A stretch of 64,000 nt of DNA, taken from NCBI RefSeq assembly GCF_001659605.2, contig NC_035162.2, positions 8,203,248 to 8,267,247 of the forward strand. The letters are read 5' to 3'. The stretch comes from Manihot esculenta (taxonomy: Eukaryota > Streptophyta > Magnoliopsida > Malpighiales > Euphorbiaceae). The position numbers and the translations under genes are program-made. Under the pieces are notes generated by a model that ran no database searches, was not told the DNA's origin, and worked only from the letters and a program-made list of their open reading frames with translations. How positions within the stretch are numbered: position 1 is the stretch's first letter; every line of letters starts with the position of its first letter. This document shows, piece by piece, positions 1 through 13,209 of this stretch.

Positions 1-1437
1 GAAGAGGGAGGGGTTCCACCTCTGCTGAAATTGATCAAAGAAGGGAAAATGGAAGGCCAAGAGAACGCCGCAAGAGCGATTGGTCTATTGGGTCGTGATT
101 CGGAAAGCGTTGAATACATGATCCACGCCGGTGTTTGTATTGTGTTTGCGAAAATACTCAAAGAAGGTCCCATGAAAGTTCAAGCTGTAGTGGCTTGGGC
201 TGTTTCTGAGCTTGCGGCGAATTATCCCAAATGCCAAGATCTTTTTGCGCAGCATAATATAATTCGGTTGCTGGTTGGTCATCTAGCATTTGAGACAATT
301 CAAGAGCATAGCAAGTATGCCATTACCAGCCAGAAAGCCACTTCGATCCATGCGGTTGTGATGGCCAGTAATAGTTCGACTACTGCTCATAATGTGGCAA
401 AGCCAACAACAAACGATGATGATCAGAGTCGAATTCCTCATCCTATGGGTAATCAGACTGTAAATCAGTTACACAATGTGGTCACCAATACTATTGCTAT
501 GAATGCAGCATCCAAGACGCCACAGCAACGACCTGGTTATAATAGTAATGGACCAAGCCAAACCAACGTTGCCAAGTTCAGTGGTAATGGAAACAACAGT
601 ATGAAGCTGAATCATCAGCCCCACCATCAACAGAGTCATTCGCTTTCTGGGGTTAACATTAAGGGCAGGGAACTGGAAGACCCTGCTACGAAGGCTAATA
701 TGAAAGCAATGGCAGCCAGAGCACTTTGGCGTCTGGCCAAGGGAAATTCCCCAATTTGCCGCAGCATAACCGAGTCAAGAGCACTCTTGTGCTTTGCAGT
801 TCTATTAGAGAAGGGAGCTAAAGATGTTCAATACAATTCTGCCATGGCTTTGATGGAGATCACAGCAGTAGCAGAAGAAGACGCTGATTTAAGAAGATCA
901 GCATTCAAGCCTAATTCGCCTGCTTGCAAAGCTGTCATTGATCAATTGCTGAAGATCGTTGAAAAAGCTGATTCAGACCTCCTTATACCATGTGTCAAGG
1001 CTATAGGGTATCTAGCAAGGACATTTCGAGCAACAGAGACCAGAATGATTGCCCCATTGGTTAAACTTCTGGACGAGAGAGAAGCTGAGGTTTCTAGGGA
1101 GGCTTCAATTGCCCTCACAAAATTTGCCTGCACAGAAAACTATCTCCACCTTGATCATTCCAAGGCAATCATACAAGCTGGAGGGGAAAAGCACCTAATC
1201 CAGCTTGTCTACTTTGGGGAGCAAATAGTTCAACCTTCAGCATTATATCTTCTATGCTACATTGCAATGCATGTCCCAGACAGCGAGCAGCTAGCACAAG
1301 CTAAGGTGCTCACAGTGCTAGAATGGGCTTCCAAGCAATCATTTGTGACTCAAGATGAAACAATTGAAGCATTAGTAGACGACGCCAAAAGCAAATTGGA
1401 GCTTTATCAGTCCAGAGGTTCAAGGGGATTCCATTAA
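1..1437 (+). CDS. Armadillo-repeat-only (ARO) protein, C-terminal part
   Basis: The frame is already open at base 1, so the 5' end lies outside the window; 478 residues and a TAA stop are visible. The fragment begins inside an armadillo repeat (GGVPPLLKLIKEG) and continues with helical repeats such as VQAVVAWAVSELAANYP. A low-complexity Ser/Asn/Gln/His-rich linker follows (about residues 115-215 of the fragment), then more ARM-type repeats (MKAMAARALWRLAKGN, DVQYNSAMALMEIT, SREASIALTKFAC). There is no intron in the visible part. This order matches the plant ARO family, known in Arabidopsis for roles in polarised growth of pollen tubes and trichomes through small GTPase and actin control. The family label rests on the combination of ARM repeats, the mid-protein linker and the single exon; which ARO paralogue it is cannot be told. 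Nothing in the visible part is broken. Confidence 0.85.
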   Translation, partial: EEGGVPPLLKLIKEGKMEGQENAARAIGLLGRDSESVEYMIHAGVCIVFAKILKEGPMKVQAVVAWAVSELAANYPKCQDLFAQHNIIRLLVGHLAFETIQEHSKYAITSQKATSIHAVVMASNSSTTAHNVAKPTTNDDDQSRIPHPMGNQTVNQLHNVVTNTIAMNAASKTPQQRPGYNSNGPSQTNVAKFSGNGNNSMKLNHQPHHQQSHSLSGVNIKGRELEDPATKANMKAMAARALWRLAKGNSPICRSITESRALLCFAVLLEKGAKDVQYNSAMALMEITAVAEEDADLRRSAFKPNSPACKAVIDQLLKIVEKADSDLLIPCVKAIGYLARTFRATETRMIAPLVKLLDEREAEVSREASIALTKFACTENYLHLDHSKAIIQAGGEKHLIQLVYFGEQIVQPSALYLLCYIAMHVPDSEQLAQAKVLTVLEWASKQSFVTQDETIEALVDDAKSKLELYQSRGSRGFH

Positions 1438-3786
1438 ATTCCATCAATCAATAGAGTCTTTAGTATGTTCTTGCGTATAAATTTTTCTTGTTTATTTCTT
1501 TCAACCGTGTCATTCTAATGGAGTGTACATACAATTAGTTTTCTTCTTTTCTATAATATGTTTCAAATCATTGGAGTCTTTAGCATAAATGCAGCGTCAT
1601 GCTATGTTTTTCATGTTCTTTGTTGGGACTGGGAGCCCTCATATGAATCATTTGAATTGTTGTAATTCAGGAAATTTATATGATAAACAGAGCTGTTTGA
1701 TACATTTATCAAAAGGATGTGGCGTTCAGACGGGTGTGGAGAAGTTATGAGGTAAGCAATCTCCATTAGTTGTCTTGAACCTCTAATTCAAACGCTCTCC
1801 TTAGTCCTTAACCCGTCTGGAATAGTACCCTGTTGGAATTATTGGATGGTTGATGATAAGTTAGAAAAAGTCGATATGGTGGGGAAACATGTTCGCAGAA
1901 GAAAGTGTTAGGTCAGCACCTGTGGAATCGTTTTATGCAGATTGAGACATTAGAATGTGAACTCAGAATTGGCTGAGGTTGCAGCCAACATGGGAGAAAT
2001 ACTAAACCTTGGAACTTATACGAAAACTGCTGTAAAATCATATGATGCTTGTTTATTTCCTTCATGGGGCTAAACCAGATCATCATAAATTTGTGGGCAT
2101 AAGGATTTGGTTGTGCCAGAGATTGAGAATTTATGCACGCATCTAGTTGAAAAGGGGAAAGATAATTTCTATAATTTTCACAATGTTAACATGGGTGAAA
2201 ATGAAATCAGACCAAACGTCATATGGTCCAAATATTCAATCCTGAAATGTGCAGGACAAGCAGTTGCAACTTGAAACTGGAATTTATCGTATGCATATGA
2301 AATCTGGAATATGTACTATTTGACAAGGACTTTGCCCCCAGTCATATTGGTGGGATTTGAAACTTTGGTATTTATTCTTGATTCAAACGATTACGTTTGG
2401 TGCTTTTTTTCTCATTAATCTCTAATATGTAAATACCTTTTGCCAAAAAATATATACCCATATAAAGGAATTTCTTACCTAAATTTGTTGTGGACCTATA
2501 GTGTAAAATTTGGGTAAGTTTTTTTTTCATACGTAAAACACCAATGTCTAGTTGCTTATTGTGCCTATAGGAAAGTTTGTTCATTATGAAAGCTTACCTT
2601 AGCATCGCAGCGGCATGGATCCATGTTTTAAAATCATGGAATTAATTTATTTACGTATTACGATTACATTGTTTAGAAATAACAAAAATATAATTTTTTA
2701 TTTTTTTATTACTACTACTACATTTGTTTCAGAAAGATAAATTTATTTATTTTATTTTTTCATTCATTTTAAATTATTTCTCTCCTTCCTTTCTAAAATG
2801 AAAATTTATATTTTCTAATATACCTGTATTTAATATATATTGAAAAAATAAAATTTACTAATTTAACAAATAATTATAGCTTATTTTTTATATGAGGGAT
2901 GGAATATTGAGTCAACTTAAATAGTGAGTCAATAGGGAGAAATGGCAATGCAAGTGAAGTGCCTCTTGGTCAATAGAGCTGAGGCAACGTCAACACCCTT
3001 TAATGTAAAATTTTCTTAATATTGAACAATAAAATATTTATTTTATAATATAACTCATATAAAATTTTACATATATTTAAATTATGAATTTATATAAATT
3101 TGATATAAGTAAGAATTATTTATTGATGAATGCTAGAGCTTTTAATAAGGCTATTCATGTTAAAAACGAAATGAATTTGGCTGTATCTACATTGACACGG
3201 GGTTGAAATCAAATCGAACCCATCTCAAAGTGGGCTTTGGCTTCTCTCTTCGCCAAACAAAAGAAAGTGGGCCTTTTGGGCTTTGTTCCAGCCTTGCCAT
3301 GGTCTGGCACCTGCTATTATCAAAGCCTAATTGAGGAGTTTAATATTGTTGTGAAAAATAATAGAGAAAAAAATATAAGAAATTTAAGCGTAACAATCTC
3401 TTATAAATCTAATTCTAGTATGTTACTTGAAATCTTACCATAAAAGAAAAGTAAAAACACAATTATTTATAATTTTCTATATCATTGCAGACAAATCATA
3501 CAAAGGGAGTAGTTTTTTTTTTTTTTTTTTTTTGAATTGTAATATAGAAAATTTCTTACATGTTAAAAAGTTAATGCAAGACCGTATGATATAAGTGGTG
3601 TATAGAATTAGAAGGAGCGAGAGTCATACATCAGATTACTAACTTATCTTCACATCAACCACTGCATTGCCTTCAAAATCTCATCCACGCATTCTATAAT
3701 CCATTTCCAACCAAAATATCCTACTACCCTCTCCCTGCTTCTCCATTACTAGCAAGGACCTTCCTTTCTGCTTCAACATCACAGCC
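1438..3786. other. Intergenic: ARO 3' UTR and spacer upstream of FNR
   Basis: Contains the presumed ARO 3' UTR and then AT-rich spacer with a 21-base T run at about 3513-3533. No convincing reading frame, RNA gene or transposon ends were seen. The last 100-150 bases should hold the FNR promoter and leader; no clean TATA box stands out. Confidence 0.6.
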
Positions 3787-6083
<2,297 letters not shown>

Positions 6084-7183
6084 TTCATAGGCAGCCATTA
6101 CTTGTACAAAAAAAAAACTGCTTTTTTTGAGTGTTTGAAGCAGAGGCATCCTGTAATGATAAGTTTTCTCATGCATTCCTTATTTAAGCAATATATATAT
6201 ATATATGAATGTTAACTTTTCATTTATAATTGTGGACTATATATAAATTAATATTATTTTTCAGTAACTCTATGTTTTCTTAATTAAACTATATATAATT
6301 AAGAAATAAGTGAAAAATGAATTACATCATATATTTTGTATTAATAATCAATTTTAGATTTAAATGCTCTATTTTAAGAATCAAAACCAAATAATTGAAA
6401 ATTAAATCAAATCGACATTAACCTAAAATCATGTAAAAATTTTGATTTCATTTCCAACCAAAACCGCATAATCCTAACTCTCTTACATAGATGACCAAGT
6501 GTAACCAAGTTCAAACTTAAAGATCACTACACATCAGTTTATCTACTATGCGCATAAAGGGTTAATTTAGTGTTCCAAAAAATAAATTATATAAAAATTA
6601 TATCTCTATTGCTTCTAAATAGTATATAATATTCAATTTTTCATTTTCTAATTGCTTATTATTAAATATTGTTCTCTTTTCCTTAAAAGAAAGTTCTTTT
6701 TTGCAATATACCTGATATTTATTTTTTATTTTTCAACTTCAATGTGCATATATATAAATTTAATAAAAGTGTAATAATAAAAAATATCAAGGCATTGATA
6801 ATGGATTTTTAAGGATTAAAAACATAATTTTACCTTTATAGCTTTTATAATCAAAATTATTTAATAATTTTAAAATAATTTTTAAAATTGCTATTTAATT
6901 CTTATATTTTATTACAACTAATTATTTAATTGTTCTATTTCAAAAATGCATTAATGAATTATTATTGTTTTCTACCTCCGTCTTGGGCCAACCTGGCAAA
7001 CTTGACGCAGAAGAACCGCCGAAGGCGTGGTTGCTTAGCATGGACCGAAGAGCACCAGATTAAAACACAACATTCCCGAGGATAAGTATGTTTAATCAAT
7101 GTTAAGCCCCAATCAGCATGCAAGATGGCAGTGGCTAATTAGCGATTAGGGTTGTCTTAGGGTAAAATCTAATTCTCTCTCTC
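6084..7183. other. Intergenic AT-rich spacer
   Basis: FNR 3' UTR with a short (TA)n run near 6190, then very AT-rich sequence to about 6960. From about 6970 composition rises and the promoter of the cold-shock-domain gene begins. No gene or transposon structure was recognised. Confidence 0.6.
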
Positions 7184-7196
7184 TATAAAACCCTAA
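7184..7196 (+). promoter_or_regulatory. TATA box overlapping a telo-box motif
   Basis: TATAAAA at 7184-7190 is followed directly by AAACCCTAA (7188-7196), the plant telo-box often found near the start site of translation- and growth-related genes. They sit about 100 bases before the start codon of the downstream CSP/GRP2-type gene, behind a short CT run. The position fits a core promoter; function is inferred. Confidence 0.65.
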
Positions 7197-7283
7197 AGTT
7201 TGTACATCTCCTTTCTCACATAGAAAAAAGCCCTCTTGTCACTGTTTTCTCTGTCTTTAGGGCTTCCTTCCTTTCATCCATCA

Positions 7284-8030
7284 ATGGCTCAATCAATGGC
7301 CGAGGAGCAGACGTCGGTGAGATCTACTGGCAGGGTCGTCAGGTTCAGTGATAGGAAGGGTTTTGGCTTCATCAAGCCCGATGATGGTGGCGAAGATCTC
7401 TTCGTCCATCACACTGCTATTAAATCCGACGGCGGTTATCGCTCTCTTGCTGAGGACGATATAGTTGAATTCACTGTCTCTCTCTCTGCTGATAAGTACC
7501 AAGCGATTAACGTCACTGCCCCTGGTGGTGGTCCCATTCAAGCGGCTGCCAAGAGAGGGGATGCTTCAGCCAAACGTGGCGGATTCGGAGGTTCTTGGAA
7601 TAGGAGGAACAACGGCGGTTATAGTGCTGGTGGTGGAGCCGGTTCCGGTGGTGCAGGTTGTTATAACTGTGGGAGCTCTGGTCATATTGCTAGGGATTGT
7701 AATAATCGAGGCAGTGATAATAATAATGGTTGTTTTAAGTGTGGGAATTCGGGACATTTTGCAAGGGACTGTCCACGATCGAATAATGGTGGTGGGGGTG
7801 GCAGTGGCGGCGGCAACGGTGCTTGCTTTAGCTGCGGAGGTTACGGTCACTTGGCTAGAGATTGTCATGGTAATGCCGGGGCCTGCTATAACTGTGGGGG
7901 TTATGGCCACTTGGCTAGAGATTGTACAAGTGCTAGGGGAGGTGGCAGACTTGGCGGCAGCAGTGGTGGTGGATGCTTCAATTGTGGGAAGGAAGGGCAT
8001 TTTGCAAGGGAGTGCCCTAACAACTCGTGA
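7284..8030 (+). CDS. Cold-shock-domain/glycine-rich zinc-knuckle protein (CSP/GRP2 type)
   Basis: Nucleic-acid-binding protein of the plant cold-shock-domain family, whose members act as RNA chaperones in nucleus and cytoplasm. The single exon encodes 248 residues. An N-terminal cold-shock domain (about residues 11-78) contains RNP1 (KGFGFI) and RNP2 (DLFVHHTAI). A Gly/Arg-rich region follows, then five CCHC zinc knuckles of the form CxxCxxxGHxxxxC (for example CYNCGSSGHIARDC and CFNCGKEGHFAREC) separated by Gly/Asn spacers. The frame is open slightly upstream, but the ATG at 7284 is the first in frame, lies 94 bases after the TATA box and starts the conserved MAQSMAEEQ-type end; a second Met at residue 5 is an alternative start. 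Arabidopsis relatives have two or seven knuckles, so five marks a lineage variant. Long overlapping reading frames on both strands are by-products of the repetitive Gly codons. Confidence 0.93.
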   Translation: MAQSMAEEQTSVRSTGRVVRFSDRKGFGFIKPDDGGEDLFVHHTAIKSDGGYRSLAEDDIVEFTVSLSADKYQAINVTAPGGGPIQAAAKRGDASAKRGGFGGSWNRRNNGGYSAGGGAGSGGAGCYNCGSSGHIARDCNNRGSDNNNGCFKCGNSGHFARDCPRSNNGGGGGSGGGNGACFSCGGYGHLARDCHGNAGACYNCGGYGHLARDCTSARGGGRLGGSSGGGCFNCGKEGHFARECPNNS

Positions 8031-10160
8031 TTGAGGGAAAGAAAAAGAGTACATATTTCTCTCTCCTTTTTTATTATCTTCGCTGGTGGTCTTTTTTGGG
8101 ATTCTGCTTTTATTGTCCCCCTCAATTTATACATAGAAATGTGTTGATGCGAGTGGGTAATCCTCTGTTTGTTGGAGGGAACTTTCCCAGTTTTGACGAA
8201 TTGTATGTGGTGGTTCGGATCATAAAAAATCAGGCTTTGTTTTCATGAACGTTTGTTAATGTTCTAATGGAGGCTTCTCATTTTTATCAAGTGATTTTTT
8301 TTATCTAGTAAATATCTAAACATTGGGATGGTGATAATCATCCTTGGTCATAGGTTTGTTGTTGTAATGGGAATTTCAGATTTGGAATGGCAATTGGTCA
8401 TTGAACTTAAAATCTTTTATCTGTTGTAATTCAATACGACACTGAGTGAACTCTTGAAGTCGAAATATTTACTTAGAACTGCTTAATTGCAAAAATAACA
8501 TGAGAATTTGATGTGGTGAGATCTTTAGAAATGGCATGAAGGGGTGTTGGGTTGGGATTGGTATTGGTACTTAGACAATTGATGGTTGATTCGCATGGCA
8601 GTGAGCCCTATAGCCGAGTAACAAGCTGTTGCATGTGTCTGTATTTTCTGCTCAATGTATCGTTAAAGCTGCCCGGTAGTCTGTCTTGTGGTTTTGGATG
8701 GCTTTAGCTATAGTTTGCAAGCTGGCATATGTAGTGAAAATTGTTTGATAGTTTCGGCGACAAAATCAACCCCCAAAAAATAAAACTAGGATTAGAATTT
8801 CATTAAAAATGGCAGAATTATAACCCAAGGCCTCATGAAAGATGTAAACTAAAACATGGCCAGAATCTATAGCCCAAAACCTAGGCCCGTACTAAAGAAC
8901 TCTAGGTTGATAGAGGACTCGACTCGTGGAGGGGATTCGGTTGCCAAGAGAAGCAGCTGCCGTCCAGATGTTTCCACTAAGAGAGTAGGCATTGATTTGA
9001 GAGTTTTCCACCATGAAAAGCAGTACCAGGGCAACGATGTTCACTGAGAAGCATCCTCAAGCTCGTTACCCTTAGAGAGGAGGCAAAAAGAACCATATTC
9101 ACAGCATCACCGGCCCATAACTTGGAGCAACTGAACCCAGGACAAAAGGGGTGATCCCCAGAAAGCTTGCGTTGGGCGTTGGAGGGGGAGGGGGAGGGGG
9201 GGGGGGATAAAGAGATCCTAACCATTTCAATCTTGTATAGGCTGAGGGATCGAGCACGAAAGCGTGTGGTACCGTAAATGCACAAGACCCACTAATTTAG
9301 ATTTGCACTATGGCCAAAACAAGCATACACCATCGGTCAAATGCACAAGATAACGGTTGCTGGATCTCATATGCCTAGGCTCCACATTCCCTCAACTTAA
9401 AGATCGCTCTGGCAAAAACAGTAAAAGTCAAACATATCTACAATATGGAGATGGTAAAGGAGAGATCCACTATAAGGTAAATAAGACGAAAGGAAAATGA
9501 GATAAAATTCTCTAATTTTAACTTGCCAGGTTTCATTATTATTATTATTATTGGGAAGATCAAGTGGCTTTCCAATGCAGCAGTTTCGTGGCATGCTTCC
9601 ACGAAGCAAAGCCTTGTATTTTCATAATAAAATATTAAATAGGCCTCCTCTCTGTACGCGGCATTTCTACGCTGAGGATCAGAAAGCAACGAATTCTATC
9701 TTTCCTCAGGAGGTCTATTAGTTTTCTATTGATTCTAATTTCCCTACTGTCTCTTCCTATGTTTTGGTTGCGTAGTTGCTCTTTTGGGACATGTTAGATG
9801 GGGACATGGCTTTCAAATTCCAGGATTGGGCTTCCGTGCCAGCGTTATAATGATGTAATAGGCTTTTTCTTAGGACTTGACGGTTGACCTTTGCATGGGC
9901 GTCCTGGGATTTGGATGGAATTGGTGTGGGTATCAACAAAACCCACAATCCCCGTACGAGCTTACAAATTCTGCCTAGTACCTGAGGCTAGGCGACATTT
10001 TTCCTTACTGTAGTGCAAAAATTAGGATGGGATTCATGGCATGCCAGCAAATGGTCAAGTTGCTTCCTCTTTAACAACTGCAAGTGGCAAGCCTTTTCCT
10101 CTTCTCCAAGGGTCACCCGAACCTAAAAAAGGCACAACATAATTTCAGTTTGATTTCTAT
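8031..10160. other. Intergenic: CSP gene 3' UTR and unassigned sequence
   Basis: The first few hundred bases are the likely 3' UTR. The remainder has mixed composition without a supported gene. A G-rich run of about 30 bases (roughly 9177-9206) and an ATT microsatellite (about 9536-9552) are the only simple repeats. It may include old transposon debris, but no ends or domains were identified. Confidence 0.5.
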
Positions 10161-11282
10161 TGTCACGTGCTGAGCGATCCCAATCCAAAAATCACTCCAG
10201 CAGTGCTGAATCACTCCAGCAGTGCTGCACTCAGCTCAGTTCGTCGAGCTAAGTCAGCCTTAACCTTACAAACACGCAGCAAGAAGTAATTGAAGGGTTG
10301 TGAAGAGTTAAACCAGTTAAAACAAGTTAAAACTAGCTAGAATGGAAGAGAATTAGATAAATGTCTCTTATATTACACTTGGAAAAAATGTAAAAGGCAA
10401 GAATACAGAAAAGCTCACAAATGCTATACAAAGTGCTCACAAAGTGTCCCAATGGCTCTTTAGGTGTAGGAGGCTTCCATTCCCCTTAAAATGCTACCAA
10501 TGGGTGTATTTATAGGCAAATGAGGGTGCTTGGCCGATTTAATCACGTAGTTGGTAATTTTCCACGTGTCTGCCTCTGTTTGGGCGGTTTGAGATCTGTT
10601 TGGGACCTTCTGAAATTTTTTGGTAAATTCTGGCAGAATTGAACCTCATTATGGCGTGCCACAGGCCCGCGCGCCTCGCCCGTCCTTGGCCCGCCCGCGC
10701 CTAGCAACTTCCACCAGCGTCTGGAGAATCCTTGAAGCTTCTGGAATTCTCACGCGTCCTCCAGCCCGCATGAACCTCGTTTGCCTGCACGACCGTCCCA
10801 GTGCGCGGCCTACCAGCGCGCTCCCTCTGTGTGTGCGGCCCACCATCGCGCTCCTTTTGTGCGCACGGCCTGCTAGCGTGCCCAGTGAACCTCATTTGCG
10901 CCTGGACATCTCCAGATGCTCCTGGAACCTTCTCGAATGTTCCAGTCCCATTGAACCTCCTTCCATCTGGCGACGCCCCTGGCTTCTAGCACCTTCCCCT
11001 GTGCTGGACTGGCCCAATTGCACTCCATTGGGCCTGCCACTAACCAGATCACCTCCATTGCCTTGGCCAACCCGTCTGGCCTGCTGAACTCCATGCCTGC
11101 CCAGTCTCTTAATGAACCTCGCTTGCTAGCCCTTTTGACCCGCAAATTCTACCTGTTTTCTTCAACTATGCCAGTTTCCTCTAGTATCCACGGGCCAATG
11201 CAGAATTGGATCCAACCATATGTAAAGCCAATCTTCCTTCAAATTATGGGCCCTTTGGTTCCATCGCCTTTGAACCGTGACA
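10161..11282 (-). mobile_element. Solo LTR of an LTR retrotransposon
   Basis: The block starts TGTCACG and ends CGTGACA, the TG...CA ends with a 7-bp inverted repeat typical of LTRs. It is flanked on both sides by ctat (10157-10160 and 11283-11286), a probable decayed 5-bp target duplication. A TATAAATA box lies on the minus strand (10507-10514), so the LTR probably reads leftwards, with a long GC-rich U3 (about 10660-11100) to its right. A 19-bp tandem duplication of atcactccagcagtgctg-type sequence is at 10191-10228. No internal domain, primer-binding site or second LTR is present, so it looks like a solo LTR left by recombination. Superfamily is not determined. Confidence 0.72.
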
Positions 11283-11817
11283 CTATACGTTAAGTCCGAG
11301 GGGCTGAGAGGAGCAGTTGCGTCCTGGACCCTAACCCGGAAGCACGAATAGCTAAAATGTAATTTCCTTCTAATTGATTGGTTTGACCTCTGACGACGGC
11401 AGTTTTCTTTCTCGCCTTTCAATGACTTCTCCTCAATTGAAGTCTAGTACCATATACACATAATTTAACTTCACCAATCATGTGATCAAATTTCACATGG
11501 CCTGTTTTGTTCTCTGTATCCTGCCCTTGAGGACCTTGCAGTCGCCGCCCTTTCCTTATTACCTCAGACTTCGCAGAATCTCAATGCACTCTTCGAATAG
11601 TTCCAAAGCCCTGGCGTACACTTTTCAATTTTCTTTAATATTATTTTGTCATTTTTCTCTCTGGCTTTAGATCGTCATTGGTCAAGGGGGAGGAAGGGAA
11701 CAACCATTTTTCCCTTTGCCTTAAGAAACCGCACACGCACTCTTCTAAAATTATAAATTAATTCAGACTCATACCGACTCATCCCATGGACTGGGATTGG
11801 GTTGCATGTGCTTTGCC
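11283..11817. other. Spacer and upstream promoter region of the first thaumatin-like gene
   Basis: About 530 bases between the solo LTR and the TATA box. No coding frame or repeat was recognised. Proximal cis-elements for the thaumatin-like gene would lie in the last 200 bases. Confidence 0.5.
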
Positions 11818-11825
11818 TATAAATA
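11818..11825 (+). promoter_or_regulatory. TATA box of first thaumatin-like gene
   Basis: TATAAATA sits 104 bases upstream of the start codon at 11929, the expected distance for a plant core promoter with a short leader. Confidence 0.7.
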
Positions 11826-11928
11826 GGTCCCCATGCTCCATACTCTCACCACATGAACTCCACTTGCTTTCCCATAACCTTTTTACACTTGCATATATAA
11901 TCTCTTTCTCATTTCCAACATTCATACC

Positions 11929-13209
11929 ATGCCAAATTCTCCAATGGCCTCAGCTCACCTCCTCATTCCTCTGCTCTTCCTTACTTTCCTTCTCTTGTTA
12001 TCAGGTGACTCCCTCCCATATTTAACCATCTCATTTTGTATTTTTTTTATTAGTTCTACTTAATTAGGAGAGTTATAAAATTTCTCATTTAATCTCTGTT
12101 GCATTTACAGGTGCATATTCGGCTACTTTTACAATCACAAACAAGTGCAGCTATCAAGTTTGGCCAGGTATTCTTTCAAACGCTGGAACTCCACAACTTC
12201 CCACCACAGGTTTCGCTCTTCAGCCCGGTGAATCAAGCTCCGTCTCCATGCCAGCCTCCTGGTCTGGCCGTTTATGGGGTCGAACTCTCTGCACCCAAGA
12301 TGTCACCACTGGCAAATTTACTTGTCTGACTGGTGATTGTGGCTCATCCACTATCCAATGCTCCGGTGATGGCGCTACTCCTCCTGCCACCCTCGCAGAA
12401 TTCACTCTTAATGGAGCTAACGGGCTTGACTTCTACGATGTCAGCCTTGTCGACGGATACAACCTGCCAATGCTAATAGCACCACAAGGCGGCACCGGAG
12501 GTAATTGTACGGTGACTGGCTGCGGTGTGGAGTTGAACAATGCATGCCCGTCGGAGCTGAAGGTAATGGACAGTGAAAACGGGGAGAGCGTGGCATGTAA
12601 AAGCGCATGCGATGCGTTTGGGGAGCCTCAATATTGCTGTAGTGGAGCGTACGCGAATCCGAATACGTGCAAGCCCAGCTCTTACTCGGAGTTCTTTAAG
12701 AATGTTTGCCCTCGAGCTTACAGCTATGCCTATGATGATGGAACCAGCACCTTCACCTGTGCCGGCGCCGACTATGCCATTACATTCTGTCCTTCCCCTT
12801 CTACCAGGTAAAAATTGCACTTCCACTGCATAATAACTATTTAATTATATAATCAAAATAGTAATCTTCTAATATACTTTTAACTTTTTTTTAACTTGAA
12901 AAATTTTTAGGTTTTTTTTTAAGTTACGAAGGTCGGTAGTGTTTTATGATGGGACCATTCTCCAATTCTGATCCTTTGGCAATGAAATGGGCAGCACGTC
13001 TCATTTGTTGTCTTTTTGTATGAAAAAAGAAATTGATTTTTTGATAATGTGAATTTGGTGGCGGTGGTTGCAGTCTGAAATCGGCAAATGGACAGTATCC
13101 AGAAGCGGTGCAAGTCTCAGGCGGCACTCATAGGACGTCACCCTATCTGTTTAGCGGGGCCATCACCATTATGGCGGCAATTTGGCGTTTGTGGCAGCTG
13201 CTCTATTGA
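11929..13209 (+). CDS. Thaumatin-like protein, probable GPI-anchored (PR-5 family)
   Basis: Secreted thaumatin-fold protein of the PR-5 family; relatives bind beta-glucans or act in defence and cell-wall processes. Three exons, 11929-12004, 12111-12807 and 13074-13209 (GT-AG), join to 302 residues. Residues 1-27 form a hydrophobic signal peptide. The mature domain has all 16 conserved cysteines (eight disulfides), the signatures SWSGRLWGR, AEFTL and DFYDVSLVDGYN, and the acidic-cleft residues of the REDDD set. Exon 3 adds a tail beyond the thaumatin fold that ends in a hydrophobic stretch (SGAITIMAAIWRLW), the usual form of a GPI-attachment signal, so a membrane or wall location is inferred. 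If exon 3 were not spliced in, an in-frame stop just past the exon 2 donor would give a soluble form. A paralogue with the same exon plan lies 5.4 kb downstream. Confidence 0.9.

Noticed and set aside
7465..8054. Long open frames on both strands overlapping the cold-shock/zinc-knuckle gene
   Set aside because: They are shadows of Gly/Cys-rich repeated codons; no motif, and the CSP frame explains the sequence.
9177..9206. G-rich run as a G-quadruplex regulatory element
   Set aside because: It could form such a structure, but it lies in unassigned spacer and nothing links it to a gene.
10620..11293. Proline-rich and Arg-rich frames of 60-155 codons
   Set aside because: They lie in the GC-rich U3 of the solo LTR and overlap on both strands; composition alone explains them.
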